NCBI GenBank assembly: GCA_025774865.1 | Contig: JALGZO010000621.1 | Coordinates: forward strand, 1-9,659 | DNA from: a bacterium | GTDB lineage: Bacteria > ARS69 | Reading direction: 5' to 3' | Length of the DNA: 9,659 nt | Shown here: piece by piece, positions 1 through 5,927 of the stretch | Layout: each line of letters begins with the position of its first letter | Position numbering within the stretch: position 1 is the first letter of the stretch | Translations under genes and position numbers: made by a program | The notes under the pieces: model-generated | Databases searched by the model: none | What the model saw: only the letters and a program-made list of their open reading frames with translations | Told to the model about the DNA's origin: nothing

Positions 1-295
1 CCGACTCCCCACCCTGGATGAGCTCCTCGACCGCTCGGCGCACATCCTCCTCCAAGAAGTCGCTCCCGACGATCTCACGCGTCTCCCGCTCTACCCCGCC
101 TCCCGGCTGCGGAAAGAAGAGATTGATCGAGCGCGTCCCCGGTATCTCTCTCTCCCCCGACGGAGATACGGCGACCGGCTCCTCCCGCTGCAACGCGTAC
201 CAGAGCCCGGCTCCGATCATGACGACACCGAAGGCGGCGAGCGCGACGAGCCACCAGACTTTCCCGCGGTGCGAGAGCCCGGGATTACTGGTCAC
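1..295 (-). CDS. GerMN-domain membrane-anchored protein (C-terminus beyond window)
   Basis: A partial gene; 98 residues are visible from a GTG start at 295 before the sequence ends. The start overlaps the amidase stop as GTGA, and a GGAGG lies about 9 nt upstream. Residues 1-13 are polar with positive charges, and residues 14-36 form one hydrophobic membrane segment (WWLVALAAFGVVMIGAG). A short linker leads to a segment from about residue 57 that looks like the start of a GerMN domain: SINLFFPQPGG, then RETREI, then an amphipathic stretch (VRRAVEELIQGG). In the family this domain is found in spore germination protein GerM and in many lipoproteins of non-sporulating bacteria, often beside an amidase, and is thought to act at the cell wall. 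Here there is no lipobox cysteine, so a transmembrane anchor is inferred. The amidase upstream suggests a shared role in peptidoglycan remodelling. The family call is good; the function is unproven. Confidence 0.75.
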   Translation of the reverse strand, partial: MTSNPGLSHRGKVWWLVALAAFGVVMIGAGLWYALQREEPVAVSPSGEREIPGTRSINLFFPQPGGGVERETREIVGSDFLEEDVRRAVEELIQGGES

Positions 296-1746
296 GGTGC
301 GCCGCCTCCGCCGTCGCTCACGAACTGTCCGTACTCCCGGATCGCTTGGGCAAGCGCGGACGCCAGCGTCTCCTGGTGGCCTGGATCGGACAGCGTCGTG
401 CCCTCATCGTGATGCGTGAGGAAGCCGCACTCCACGTGCACCGCCGGCATCGTGGCGCCCTCGAGGACCGCGTAGCTCTCGTGCTTCAGCCCGCGGCTGA
501 GCCCGCCGAGGTCCTCTTCCAGCTCGGCCAGTATCAACTCCGCGAGGATCTCCGAGCCGGCCATCGCCTGGGGCGAACGCGCGCCCCACCGGAACAGGTC
601 GGCGCCTTCCTCCGTGGCTCCCTGCTGGTGCACGCCGACGGAGAAGCCCCTCATGCCCGGCCGGAACCAGCCGTCACAGTGGATCGACAGGAGCACGTCG
701 GGGTCCCATCCGTTCGCGAGCTCGGTGCGCGCCTCGGCGGACACGAAGCGATCGTCCTCGCGAGTGAGGCGGACTTCGAGCCGGCTGTTCTTCTCGAGGA
801 TTCCCTTCACGCTCCGGGCAATCCGCAGGGAGATCTCCTTTTCCGGAACGCCGGTGGGCGAGAGGATCCCCGGATCGGAGCCGCCGTGCCCGGGGTCGAT
901 CACGACGCGCCGGACTTTCCGTGAAGGTGACCGCGGCGACTCGCGACGCTCGAACTCCGGGAGCGGAATGTCGTCCGGCAAACCCTCACTGATCGCCACG
1001 AGCAATTGCGGAGGTGAGCGACGCGACACGAGCTCCGCCGCGCCCCCGAGGGGCCCGAGCCGGAACATGAGGACCGCCTCCCCCGGCTCCTGGGTCGTGA
1101 TGAGGCTGTCCACGAGACCGATCGCCGCAAACCTCCCGTGCAGGGGCTCGGCGAGGACCCCGCCCGGGACCCGCACGATCACCTGATCGGGGCGCGGAAA
1201 CTCGATCTCGCCGCGCAGGGGTGTGGCGAGCGGAAACCCGACGATGGTGCCGTTCTCACGAACGTCGTAGTCGACCGAGAGGATGTTCGGGTCACCGGCG
1301 ACCACCCCCAGCGTTCGGCGGGCCCTATCCCAGCTGACGTTCTCCGTCACGAGGACGTCGATCACGTCGGTCGCGAGACGCATCGGCACGATGATTCGAC
1401 CTTCGTGCCACATGACCTTCGCGAGCAGGTTCCGCCCCACATCGTCGACGAAGACGTACGGACTCCCGACGGTGATCCGCACGCGATGCCCCTCGATCTT
1501 GAGCACCATCTTCTCGAGCTCGGCGCGCCAGTACTTCGTGCCGTGGAAGATTCGCGCGACCTCGTTGAGGTCGAGATAATCGACGCCGTCTACGCGGTAG
1601 AAGTCGGCACCGTAGCCGTTGGGATCCTCGGGCGTGCGCACGGTCCCCCGCAGCGCCAGAAAATCGTCGGTGGCCAGAGCCGAAGACGCCGCGAGCCACC
1701 CGAGCGCCGCGGCCACCCCGAGGACGAACCGTCGGTTCACTTTCAT
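292..1746 (-). CDS. N-acetylmuramoyl-L-alanine amidase (Amidase_3) with N-terminal stalk domain
   Basis: A predicted exported zinc hydrolase that cuts the amide bond between N-acetylmuramic acid and L-alanine in peptidoglycan. Residues 1-25 are a signal peptide ending in ALA. Residues about 45-150 resemble the copper-amine-oxidase N-terminal-like stalk fold often attached to wall proteins (YLDLNEVARIF, VPMRLATDVI). Residues about 155-255 resemble a beta-rich AMIN-like region that could target the protein to the wall. Residues 280-475 are the catalytic Amidase_3 domain: DPGHGG with zinc ligand His287, Glu302 in PEKE, His356 in SIHCD, and the catalytic Glu439 in VECGF. All expected active-site residues are present. 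The ATG at 1746 is preceded by AAGGGGA and overlaps the smpB stop (ATGA); the gene's own stop overlaps the GerMN start (GTGA). The only two cysteines, 357 and 440, directly follow active-site residues. The catalytic-domain call is very secure; the N-terminal domain names are less so. Confidence 0.92.
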   Translation of the reverse strand: MKVNRRFVLGVAAALGWLAASSALATDDFLALRGTVRTPEDPNGYGADFYRVDGVDYLDLNEVARIFHGTKYWRAELEKMVLKIEGHRVRITVGSPYVFVDDVGRNLLAKVMWHEGRIIVPMRLATDVIDVLVTENVSWDRARRTLGVVAGDPNILSVDYDVRENGTIVGFPLATPLRGEIEFPRPDQVIVRVPGGVLAEPLHGRFAAIGLVDSLITTQEPGEAVLMFRLGPLGGAAELVSRRSPPQLLVAISEGLPDDIPLPEFERRESPRSPSRKVRRVVIDPGHGGSDPGILSPTGVPEKEISLRIARSVKGILEKNSRLEVRLTREDDRFVSAEARTELANGWDPDVLLSIHCDGWFRPGMRGFSVGVHQQGATEEGADLFRWGARSPQAMAGSEILAELILAELEEDLGGLSRGLKHESYAVLEGATMPAVHVECGFLTHHDEGTTLSDPGHQETLASALAQAIREYGQFVSDGGGGAP

Positions 1747-2219
1747 TCGTTCCCCTTGGTCCGCCGGGAGAGCGCCCGGTCCATCTCGCGATTCGCTTCT
1801 CGCTTCGCGATGTCCTCACGACGATCGTAGTCACGCTTGCCGCGGCCGAGCGCGATCTCCACCTTCGCGCGACCCCCTCGCCAGTAGAGCCGCAGCGGAA
1901 TCATCGTGAATCCCTTTTCCTGCACCTTGCCGCGGAGGCGCTCGATCTCACGGCGGTGCAGCAGGAGCTTGCGCGCGCGGGTCGGCTCGTGGTTCGCACG
2001 ATTGCCGTGCTTGTACTCCGGGATGTGCGCCCCGACGAGGTACATCTCGTCGCCGCTGATCCGGGCGTAGGCCTCGGCCAAGCTCGCCTTGCCGTCGCGC
2101 AGCGACTTCACCTCCGTGCCCACCAGCACGAGGCCCGCCTCGAAGGTCTCGGCGATGTGATAGTCGCGCCTCGCCTTCTTGTTCGATGTGATGAGCTTCG
2201 TTCCGTTCTCGCCGGCCAC
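1743..2219 (-). CDS. smpB: SsrA-binding protein SmpB
   Basis: SmpB binds tmRNA and brings it to ribosomes stalled on broken mRNAs (trans-translation, cytoplasm). The 158-residue protein has the usual length and strong family signatures: NKKARRDYHI near the N-terminus, GTEVKSLRDGKASL, the HGNR and RKLLLHRREIERL segments, KGFTMIPLRLYW, and KVEIALGRGKRDYDRRED, which completes the beta-barrel. A basic C-terminal tail (from about residue 138) is the part that in the family becomes helical in the decoding centre. The start is GTG at 2219 with GAGAAGGGGG upstream, and the tail overlaps the amidase start as ATGA. Association with cell-wall genes is probably just operon packing. I did not see an ssrA gene in the window. 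Identification is near certain. Confidence 0.97.
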   Translation of the reverse strand: MAGENGTKLITSNKKARRDYHIAETFEAGLVLVGTEVKSLRDGKASLAEAYARISGDEMYLVGAHIPEYKHGNRANHEPTRARKLLLHRREIERLRGKVQEKGFTMIPLRLYWRGGRAKVEIALGRGKRDYDRREDIAKREANREMDRALSRRTKGNE

Positions 2220-2223
2220 GACG

Positions 2224-2249
2224 CCTGCCCCCTTCTCATGCCCGGCAGG
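2224..2249 (-). promoter_or_regulatory. smpB leader: inverted repeat around the ribosome-binding site
   Basis: Between the glycosyltransferase stop and the smpB GTG, the minus strand carries CCTGCC and GGCAGG, a 6-bp inverted repeat with a 14-nt loop. The start of the smpB Shine-Dalgarno tract (GAGAAGGGGG) lies in the loop. It has no T-run, so it does not look like an intrinsic terminator. On a read-through transcript it could partly mask the ribosome site. Six base pairs in a GC-rich genome can occur by chance. Confidence 0.25.
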
Positions 2250-2255
2250 ATAGCA
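2247..2255 (-). promoter_or_regulatory. possible extended -10 promoter for smpB
   Basis: The minus strand reads TGCTATCCT, matching the extended -10 form TGnTATnnT, in the 45-nt gap ahead of smpB. I see no good -35 element at 16-18 nt. This would give smpB, the amidase and the GerMN gene their own start site, separate from the glycan genes. Weak evidence only. Confidence 0.25.
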
Positions 2256-2264
2256 AAGGCTCGG

Positions 2265-3722
2265 CTACTCCACGATCTCCCAGGGAGGTTCCGCGAGGCG
2301 ACCCGGGTGAGGCCAGCGGATCCGGAGGGTGAGATCCGGCGTTTCGCCCTCGGCGGGCTCCCGGACGGCCGTTCCGAGGAGCCGCTCGAGGACGTAGTGG
2401 TACTGCTTCGGCAGCTTCCGACGATCCCGGGGAATGTCGACCCAGAGCGTCAGCGGGTGCTCCTCCCCGCCCAGGCCCCGCTCCGCGGCGACGGCCGCGA
2501 CCTCCTCGCAGGCCTCCACGATGCGACGGTAAGACAAGCCGTAGTTTGCACTTCCGTAGTGGGAGCTGATGTAGCTCTGGAACAAGAGCCAGTTCGCGGC
2601 GCTGAGCGCCACGAGCACCGGCAGCCGGAAGAACGGGCGCCGCCAGCGGGTCCACCCCGCGACCCGCCGCGAGCCGATCACGATCAGCGCGTACAGCACC
2701 GGCAGGATCGCCAGGAAGTAGTGGCCGACGCCGCGCACGCGCAACGCGAGGTAGAGCGCCGGAAGTCCCAGCCCGACGCCCAGCAGAAGGCGTCGCACGC
2801 CCGGGCCGAGCTCGGCCTTCGTCGGCTTCCAGGTCTCCACGTAGCCGGTGATCACGTGGACGAAGAGGGGCAGCAGCGCGAGCTGCACCAGCAGCCCGAC
2901 GGGAGGGAACGGCCAGAGCAGGAGCCACGGCGCCTCTCGCCCGGCGGGGTCGAGGATGTTGTGACCCGTGGCGTCGAGGAGGAGGTTCGTCGGAACGTCG
3001 ATGTCCGGGTACTTCGATCCGCCCCCCGTCGGCATCGACACACTCTTCCCCCACTCCTCCACCAGGTACGACGCGAACGGTACGAACAGCGCCGCCGCCA
3101 CGGCGCACCCGCCCGCCAGCCAGCCGAACGCGATCCGCCGCCCTGCGCTCAAGAGGGTCAGCCCGAGCACCGCGCCGAAGAAGAGCGCCGACTGGTGCGC
3201 CTGAATGGCGAGCGCGAGAAGCGGCGGAATCCAGAAGACCGCCTTCGACTTCTCGGACTGAAGGACGCGGATCGCGAGCGCCAGGGCCGGCACGGTGAAC
3301 AGCGCCAGGATGCACGGGTCCCAGATCTTCCGCGAGTACATGATCGCCACCGGGGACGTCGCGTAAAGCGCGAGTGCACACTCCGCCTCACCCGGCCCCT
3401 TGAGCACGCGACGAAAGAACGGGATCGCGAGCAGGAGCGCAACGACGTTCGCGAACGTCACGGAGAGGTTCGCGACGAGCGGATCGATCGAGAAGCGGCT
3501 GACCGCGGCGAGCCAGTAGACGAACGTCGGACCGTTGGGGATCCCGATGCTCGATCCCCACGCGTGTCGCACCCATTCGCCGTCCTGCGAAACCCGGAGG
3601 CTGTACTCGAGGTTCCTGACCTCGTCGTACCGGAACAGGAAGTCGGCGGGCCAAGTCAGCCGGAGCGCGAGCCCCACGAGAACCCAGACCCCGATCGGCC
3701 AGCGCCGGAACGCTGCGGTCAA
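2265..3722 (-). CDS. GT39-like (ArnT/PMT-type, GT-C fold) membrane glycosyltransferase
   Basis: A polytopic inner-membrane protein of 485 residues, inferred to transfer a sugar from a polyprenyl-phosphate donor to an envelope acceptor. TM1 covers about residues 9-22; directly after it, in the first periplasmic loop, is RYDEVRNLEY with the Asp33-Glu34 pair typical of GT-C catalytic loops. Around ten hydrophobic segments follow up to residue 385. Family-like landmarks include YSRKIWDP (129-136), PFASYLVEEWGKS and HYFLAILPVLYAL (334-345). The last 100 residues are a soluble, presumably periplasmic, domain. The reading frame stays open far upstream, but that part is out-of-frame ligase sequence. 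The likely start is TTG at 3722, overlapping the ligase stop as TTGA, with GGAG a few nt upstream. A start further downstream is hard to justify because TM1 begins at once. The donor and acceptor cannot be told from sequence. Confidence 0.8.
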   Translation of the reverse strand: MTAAFRRWPIGVWVLVGLALRLTWPADFLFRYDEVRNLEYSLRVSQDGEWVRHAWGSSIGIPNGPTFVYWLAAVSRFSIDPLVANLSVTFANVVALLLAIPFFRRVLKGPGEAECALALYATSPVAIMYSRKIWDPCILALFTVPALALAIRVLQSEKSKAVFWIPPLLALAIQAHQSALFFGAVLGLTLLSAGRRIAFGWLAGGCAVAAALFVPFASYLVEEWGKSVSMPTGGGSKYPDIDVPTNLLLDATGHNILDPAGREAPWLLLWPFPPVGLLVQLALLPLFVHVITGYVETWKPTKAELGPGVRRLLLGVGLGLPALYLALRVRGVGHYFLAILPVLYALIVIGSRRVAGWTRWRRPFFRLPVLVALSAANWLLFQSYISSHYGSANYGLSYRRIVEACEEVAAVAAERGLGGEEHPLTLWVDIPRDRRKLPKQYHYVLERLLGTAVREPAEGETPDLTLRIRWPHPGRLAEPPWEIVE

Positions 3723-4883
3723 GACTCCGTTCCCGTCTCCACTCCGAGAAGACACCCCGTGAGCAAGTAGAAGAGACCGAGAACCTCGGAGTCCCCGAAG
3801 TTCCATTCGAAGAGGCCGTTCGTGAGCAGAGCCAGGAGGATCGCGGGGTACGCGAGGACCAGCCCTTCCTCCCACAGGTTTCGGATCGTGGTGCGCCTGG
3901 CCCGTCCTGCCGCCCGGAAGAACTCGACGATCAGCCACACGAAGACGAGGAGCGCGGGAACGCCCATCGACACCGCGATCTGCAGATACGCGCTGTGCAT
4001 GTGACTGTGGACACGAATGGGTCCGTTCGGCGTCTCGACTTCGCGCTCCATGAGCTCGGCGGGAATCAGGAGCCCCGTGCCCTGGAGCGGCCTCTCCTTC
4101 ACGAGCGACACACCGTGCTCCCAGATATGGAGCCGCTCGACGTTGCGCGGATGCCCCGGATCGAAGATGGAGACGAAGCGGTCGCGGCCGTCGGCGGGAC
4201 CGAGAACGAGGAACAGCCCCACGACCACCGCGAGCGAGACCAGCGCCGTCCATCGCTTCCGGAAGAGCCATAGGGCTCCCACGGTGAATCCGAGCCAGCT
4301 GCCGCGCGTGTACGTGCCGAGGAGCGCCAGGACGGTGATCGTGCCGCACACCGAGAGGAAGACGACGCGTCGCGTACTCGGCACCTTGAGCGCCGCGAGC
4401 AGCTGCCCGAGCGCGAGCAACGCGACCACCATGAAGATTCCCGCCGCGGTCATGTAGAAGCCGGCGATCCCGTGCACCCTGGCCTCCCGCGATGTGCGCA
4501 CCGAGCCCCCACGCCCCGACGATCGCTGTCGCTCCGATGAGAACGCCCATGATCGGGCGGAGCGCGTCGCGCACGCGCGGCAGCGCCCCGAGCGGGAGCA
4601 GAACGATCAGCACGAGTTTCTTGAGCTTCTCCGCGGAGCCGCCGGGGTCGACCGCGAGCACGGCCGCGAGCACGCTCGCCACGATCCAGAACAGGAAGGG
4701 CCACCGCAGCGGATGGGTCCGCGCCAGCTCCACGAACTTCGCTCGACCCTCCGGGTCGAGGATCAGCAGTCCGCTCGCGACTCCGAGGCTGACGTGCGCG
4801 CCTGCGATGCTGATCGGAGTGAAGAAGGCGAACAGCCCGACAACCACCGGAATTGCGACGCGGGCAGACGTGGCAAGGCCCAT
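3719..4883 (-). pseudogene. O-antigen ligase / Wzy-like polymerase, apparent +1 frameshift
   Basis: The ATG at 4883 with GAGGAG just upstream opens a membrane protein whose first 135 residues are good sequence (VAIPVVVGLFAFFTPISI, then LIVLLPLGALPRVRDALRP, then GVLIGATAIVGAWGL). After the codon at 4481-4479 that frame turns into Arg-rich nonsense, while the +1 frame carries the rest: VHGIAGFYMTAAGIF, several TM segments, TYTRGSWLGF with the conserved Arg, RLHIWEHGVSL, and VHSHMHSAYLQIAVSMG. This matches the Wzy_C/WaaL pattern, including the periplasmic-loop Arg and His. Removing one G from the GGG at 4477-4479 restores a protein of about 387 residues, a normal family length. Intact, it would join polyprenyl-linked glycan to lipid A core or another acceptor, or polymerise glycan. 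Whether it is a true pseudogene or a sequencing/assembly error is undecided; both halves keep protein-like composition, which favours an error or a very recent mutation. Confidence 0.8.
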
Positions 4884-4958
4884 CGACTCCTCAGACGGCC
4901 GAGCGGCCCCGGCGCGAGGGAGCGGCGTCAGGAGGCGATTCGTCGGCGCCCGACCAGG

Positions 4959-4985
4959 TTCCTACGGGCCTCGCGACGCTGTCAA
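4959..4985 (-). promoter_or_regulatory. candidate sigma70 promoter for the envelope-glycan operon
   Basis: The minus strand has a perfect TTGACA (4985-4980), a 15-nt spacer and TAGGAA (4964-4959). The -35 is consensus, but the -10 matches only 3 of 6 positions and the spacer is short. Transcription from here would leave a leader of about 70 nt before the ligase ATG at 4883. Confidence 0.35.
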
Positions 4986-4998
4986 GGCGGCCCGGGGG

Positions 4999-5027
4999 TT
5001 CCCATCCCGCGTCGGATTCGCTATCTT
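4999..5027 (+). promoter_or_regulatory. candidate promoter for tRNA-Leu
   Basis: TTCCCA (4999-5004), a 17-nt spacer and TATCTT (5022-5027), each matching 4 of 6 consensus positions. The -10 is followed by a GC-rich discriminator (CCCCGGCG), a feature known from stable-RNA promoters under stringent control. The start site would be near 5034, about 14 nt before the mature tRNA. Confidence 0.4.
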
Positions 5028-5047
5028 CCCCGGCGTCTCGTCGGATT

Positions 5048-5134
5048 GCCGAAGTGGTGAAATTGGTAGACACGCACGGTTCAGGGCCGTGTGGGGGCAA
5101 CCCCATGTGGGTTCGAATCCCACCTTCGGCACCA
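5048..5134 (+). tRNA. tRNA-Leu, anticodon CAG, with encoded CCA
   Basis: A complete class II tRNA. The acceptor stem GCCGAAG (5048-5054) pairs with CTTCGGC (5124-5130), followed by discriminator A and a genomic CCA at 5132-5134. The anticodon arm is CACGG, loop TTCAGGG, CCGTG, giving anticodon CAG at 5082-5084, which reads CUG, the kind of codon that dominates in a high-GC genome. The long variable arm (5092-5105) is a 5-bp stem closed by a GCAA tetraloop; a long variable arm is expected of tRNA-Leu/Ser/Tyr. The T arm is GTGGG, TTCGAAT, CCCAC (5107-5123). The A73 discriminator fits leucine. It is convergent with the RDD gene, whose stop begins 16 nt after the CCA. Confidence 0.98.
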
Positions 5135-5150
5135 CCCTCTTCTCCGCACG

Positions 5151-5798
5151 TCAGACCCGGATGACGCGCGTCCCCGCCATGCGGTCATGCCAGCAGCGCT
5201 TCTCGCCGTCCCAGAGCATCGCCAGGTAGCCCAGCCCCAAGACCAGCCCCGACGGGATGTAGCCGAGGAACCGGATGAACGACTGTTCCCCGCTGAGCGG
5301 TCCATTGTCGGCGCTCACGATCCGAATCCCGAGGGCCATCTTTCCGGGGGTCGCGCCGGCCTTCTTGGTCCAGAACCAGAGCGCGTAGACGAGCGGGATC
5401 GTGAGCCCGATGGCCCATCCGACGATGGTGGCGATGAGAGCCGCGCCCTCCGCCGCGAACCGCCCGATGATGATTCCCGCCACGAAGCTCGGGATGGCCA
5501 CGATGATGTTGAGAATGATCCCGTCGATGACGTGGGCGGCGATCCGCCGCCCGGCGGACGCATACTTGACGACCATGATCGGGCCGAATGCGGGCTCCTC
5601 GGTCTCGGTCGAGAGGTCGAGATCGGCCTCGAAGCCCTCTCCGGACTCGGCCAGGCGCTCCTCGTCGACGATCTCCGGGGCCGGTTTGCTGCCGCGGCGA
5701 CACTCCCGGTGGTAGATTTCTGATCCCCGAGAGATGACGCTTCCGCGCCGGATCATCTGCGAGGTGACTTCCTCATGGCAAAGGGCGCAAGTCTTCAT
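5151..5798 (-). CDS. RDD-family membrane protein with N-terminal Cys/His zinc-binding-like motif
   Basis: A 215-residue protein with two parts. Residues 1-40 hold Cys4-x2-Cys7 and His30-x2-Cys33, a spacing that suggests a single zinc site, on the cytoplasmic side if the N-terminus is inside. An acidic linker follows (about 41-70). Residues about 78-215 are an RDD domain: YASAGRRIAAHVIDGI with the family Arg and Asp92, two or three membrane segments (95-112, 117-145 and 178-195), TPGKMALGIRIV (150-161), and the closing WHDRMAGTRVI with Asp205. RDD proteins are widespread small membrane proteins; some are reported as sodium/proton antiporters, most have no known role. The ATG at 5798 has a strong AAGGAGG six nt upstream; the open frame continues upstream only as antisense of hemX. 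It is monocistronic, divergent from the hem genes. The RDD call is firm; the transport role is not shown. Confidence 0.88.
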   Translation of the reverse strand: MKTCALCHEEVTSQMIRRGSVISRGSEIYHRECRRGSKPAPEIVDEERLAESGEGFEADLDLSTETEEPAFGPIMVVKYASAGRRIAAHVIDGIILNIIVAIPSFVAGIIIGRFAAEGAALIATIVGWAIGLTIPLVYALWFWTKKAGATPGKMALGIRIVSADNGPLSGEQSFIRFLGYIPSGLVLGLGYLAMLWDGEKRCWHDRMAGTRVIRV

Positions 5799-5868
5799 CA
5801 GCCCCTCCTTTTGCCCAGGGATCGACACCCCCGAGGGCCCTCTTGAGGGGCGGAGGGGGCCCCGGAGC

Positions 5869-5896
5869 TTGACGTCAGCGCAGGGCGGGATAGATC
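5869..5896 (+). promoter_or_regulatory. candidate promoter of the hem operon with TGACGTCA palindrome
   Basis: TTGACG (5869-5874, 5 of 6 consensus), a 16-nt spacer and TAGATC (5891-5896, weak). The -35 lies inside the 8-bp perfect palindrome TGACGTCA (5870-5877), which could be an operator half-site pair. The start site would be near 5903, leaving about 25 nt before the hemX ATG and its GGAGAGG. The rest of the 129-nt intergenic region is GC-rich, and I find no clear promoter for the divergent RDD gene. Confidence 0.35.
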
Positions 5897-5927
5897 TTGA
5901 GGTAACCCTAGAGGCTCGGAGAGGCCC

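Noticed and set aside
1956-3770. A 604-codon plus-strand open frame opposite smpB and the glycosyltransferase
   Set aside because: Composition is extreme Arg/Glu/His with no recognisable domain, and it lies antisense to two well-supported genes; long antisense frames are expected at this GC content.
4472-4483. Programmed +1 frameshift in the ligase gene
   Set aside because: The site (CAGGGTGCAC on the minus strand) has no known slippery form, no stop codon in the first frame and no clear stimulatory structure; an indel or sequencing error is simpler.
4884-5047. Possible integration site or mobile-element scar beside the tRNA
   Set aside because: No repeat of the tRNA 3' end, integrase or composition change is visible; the neighbours are ordinary chromosomal genes.
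5838-5849. Hairpin CCCTCTTGAGGG as a terminator or attenuator between the RDD and hem genes
   Set aside because: Only four base pairs around a 4-nt loop, with no T-run, and placed upstream of the candidate hem promoter.
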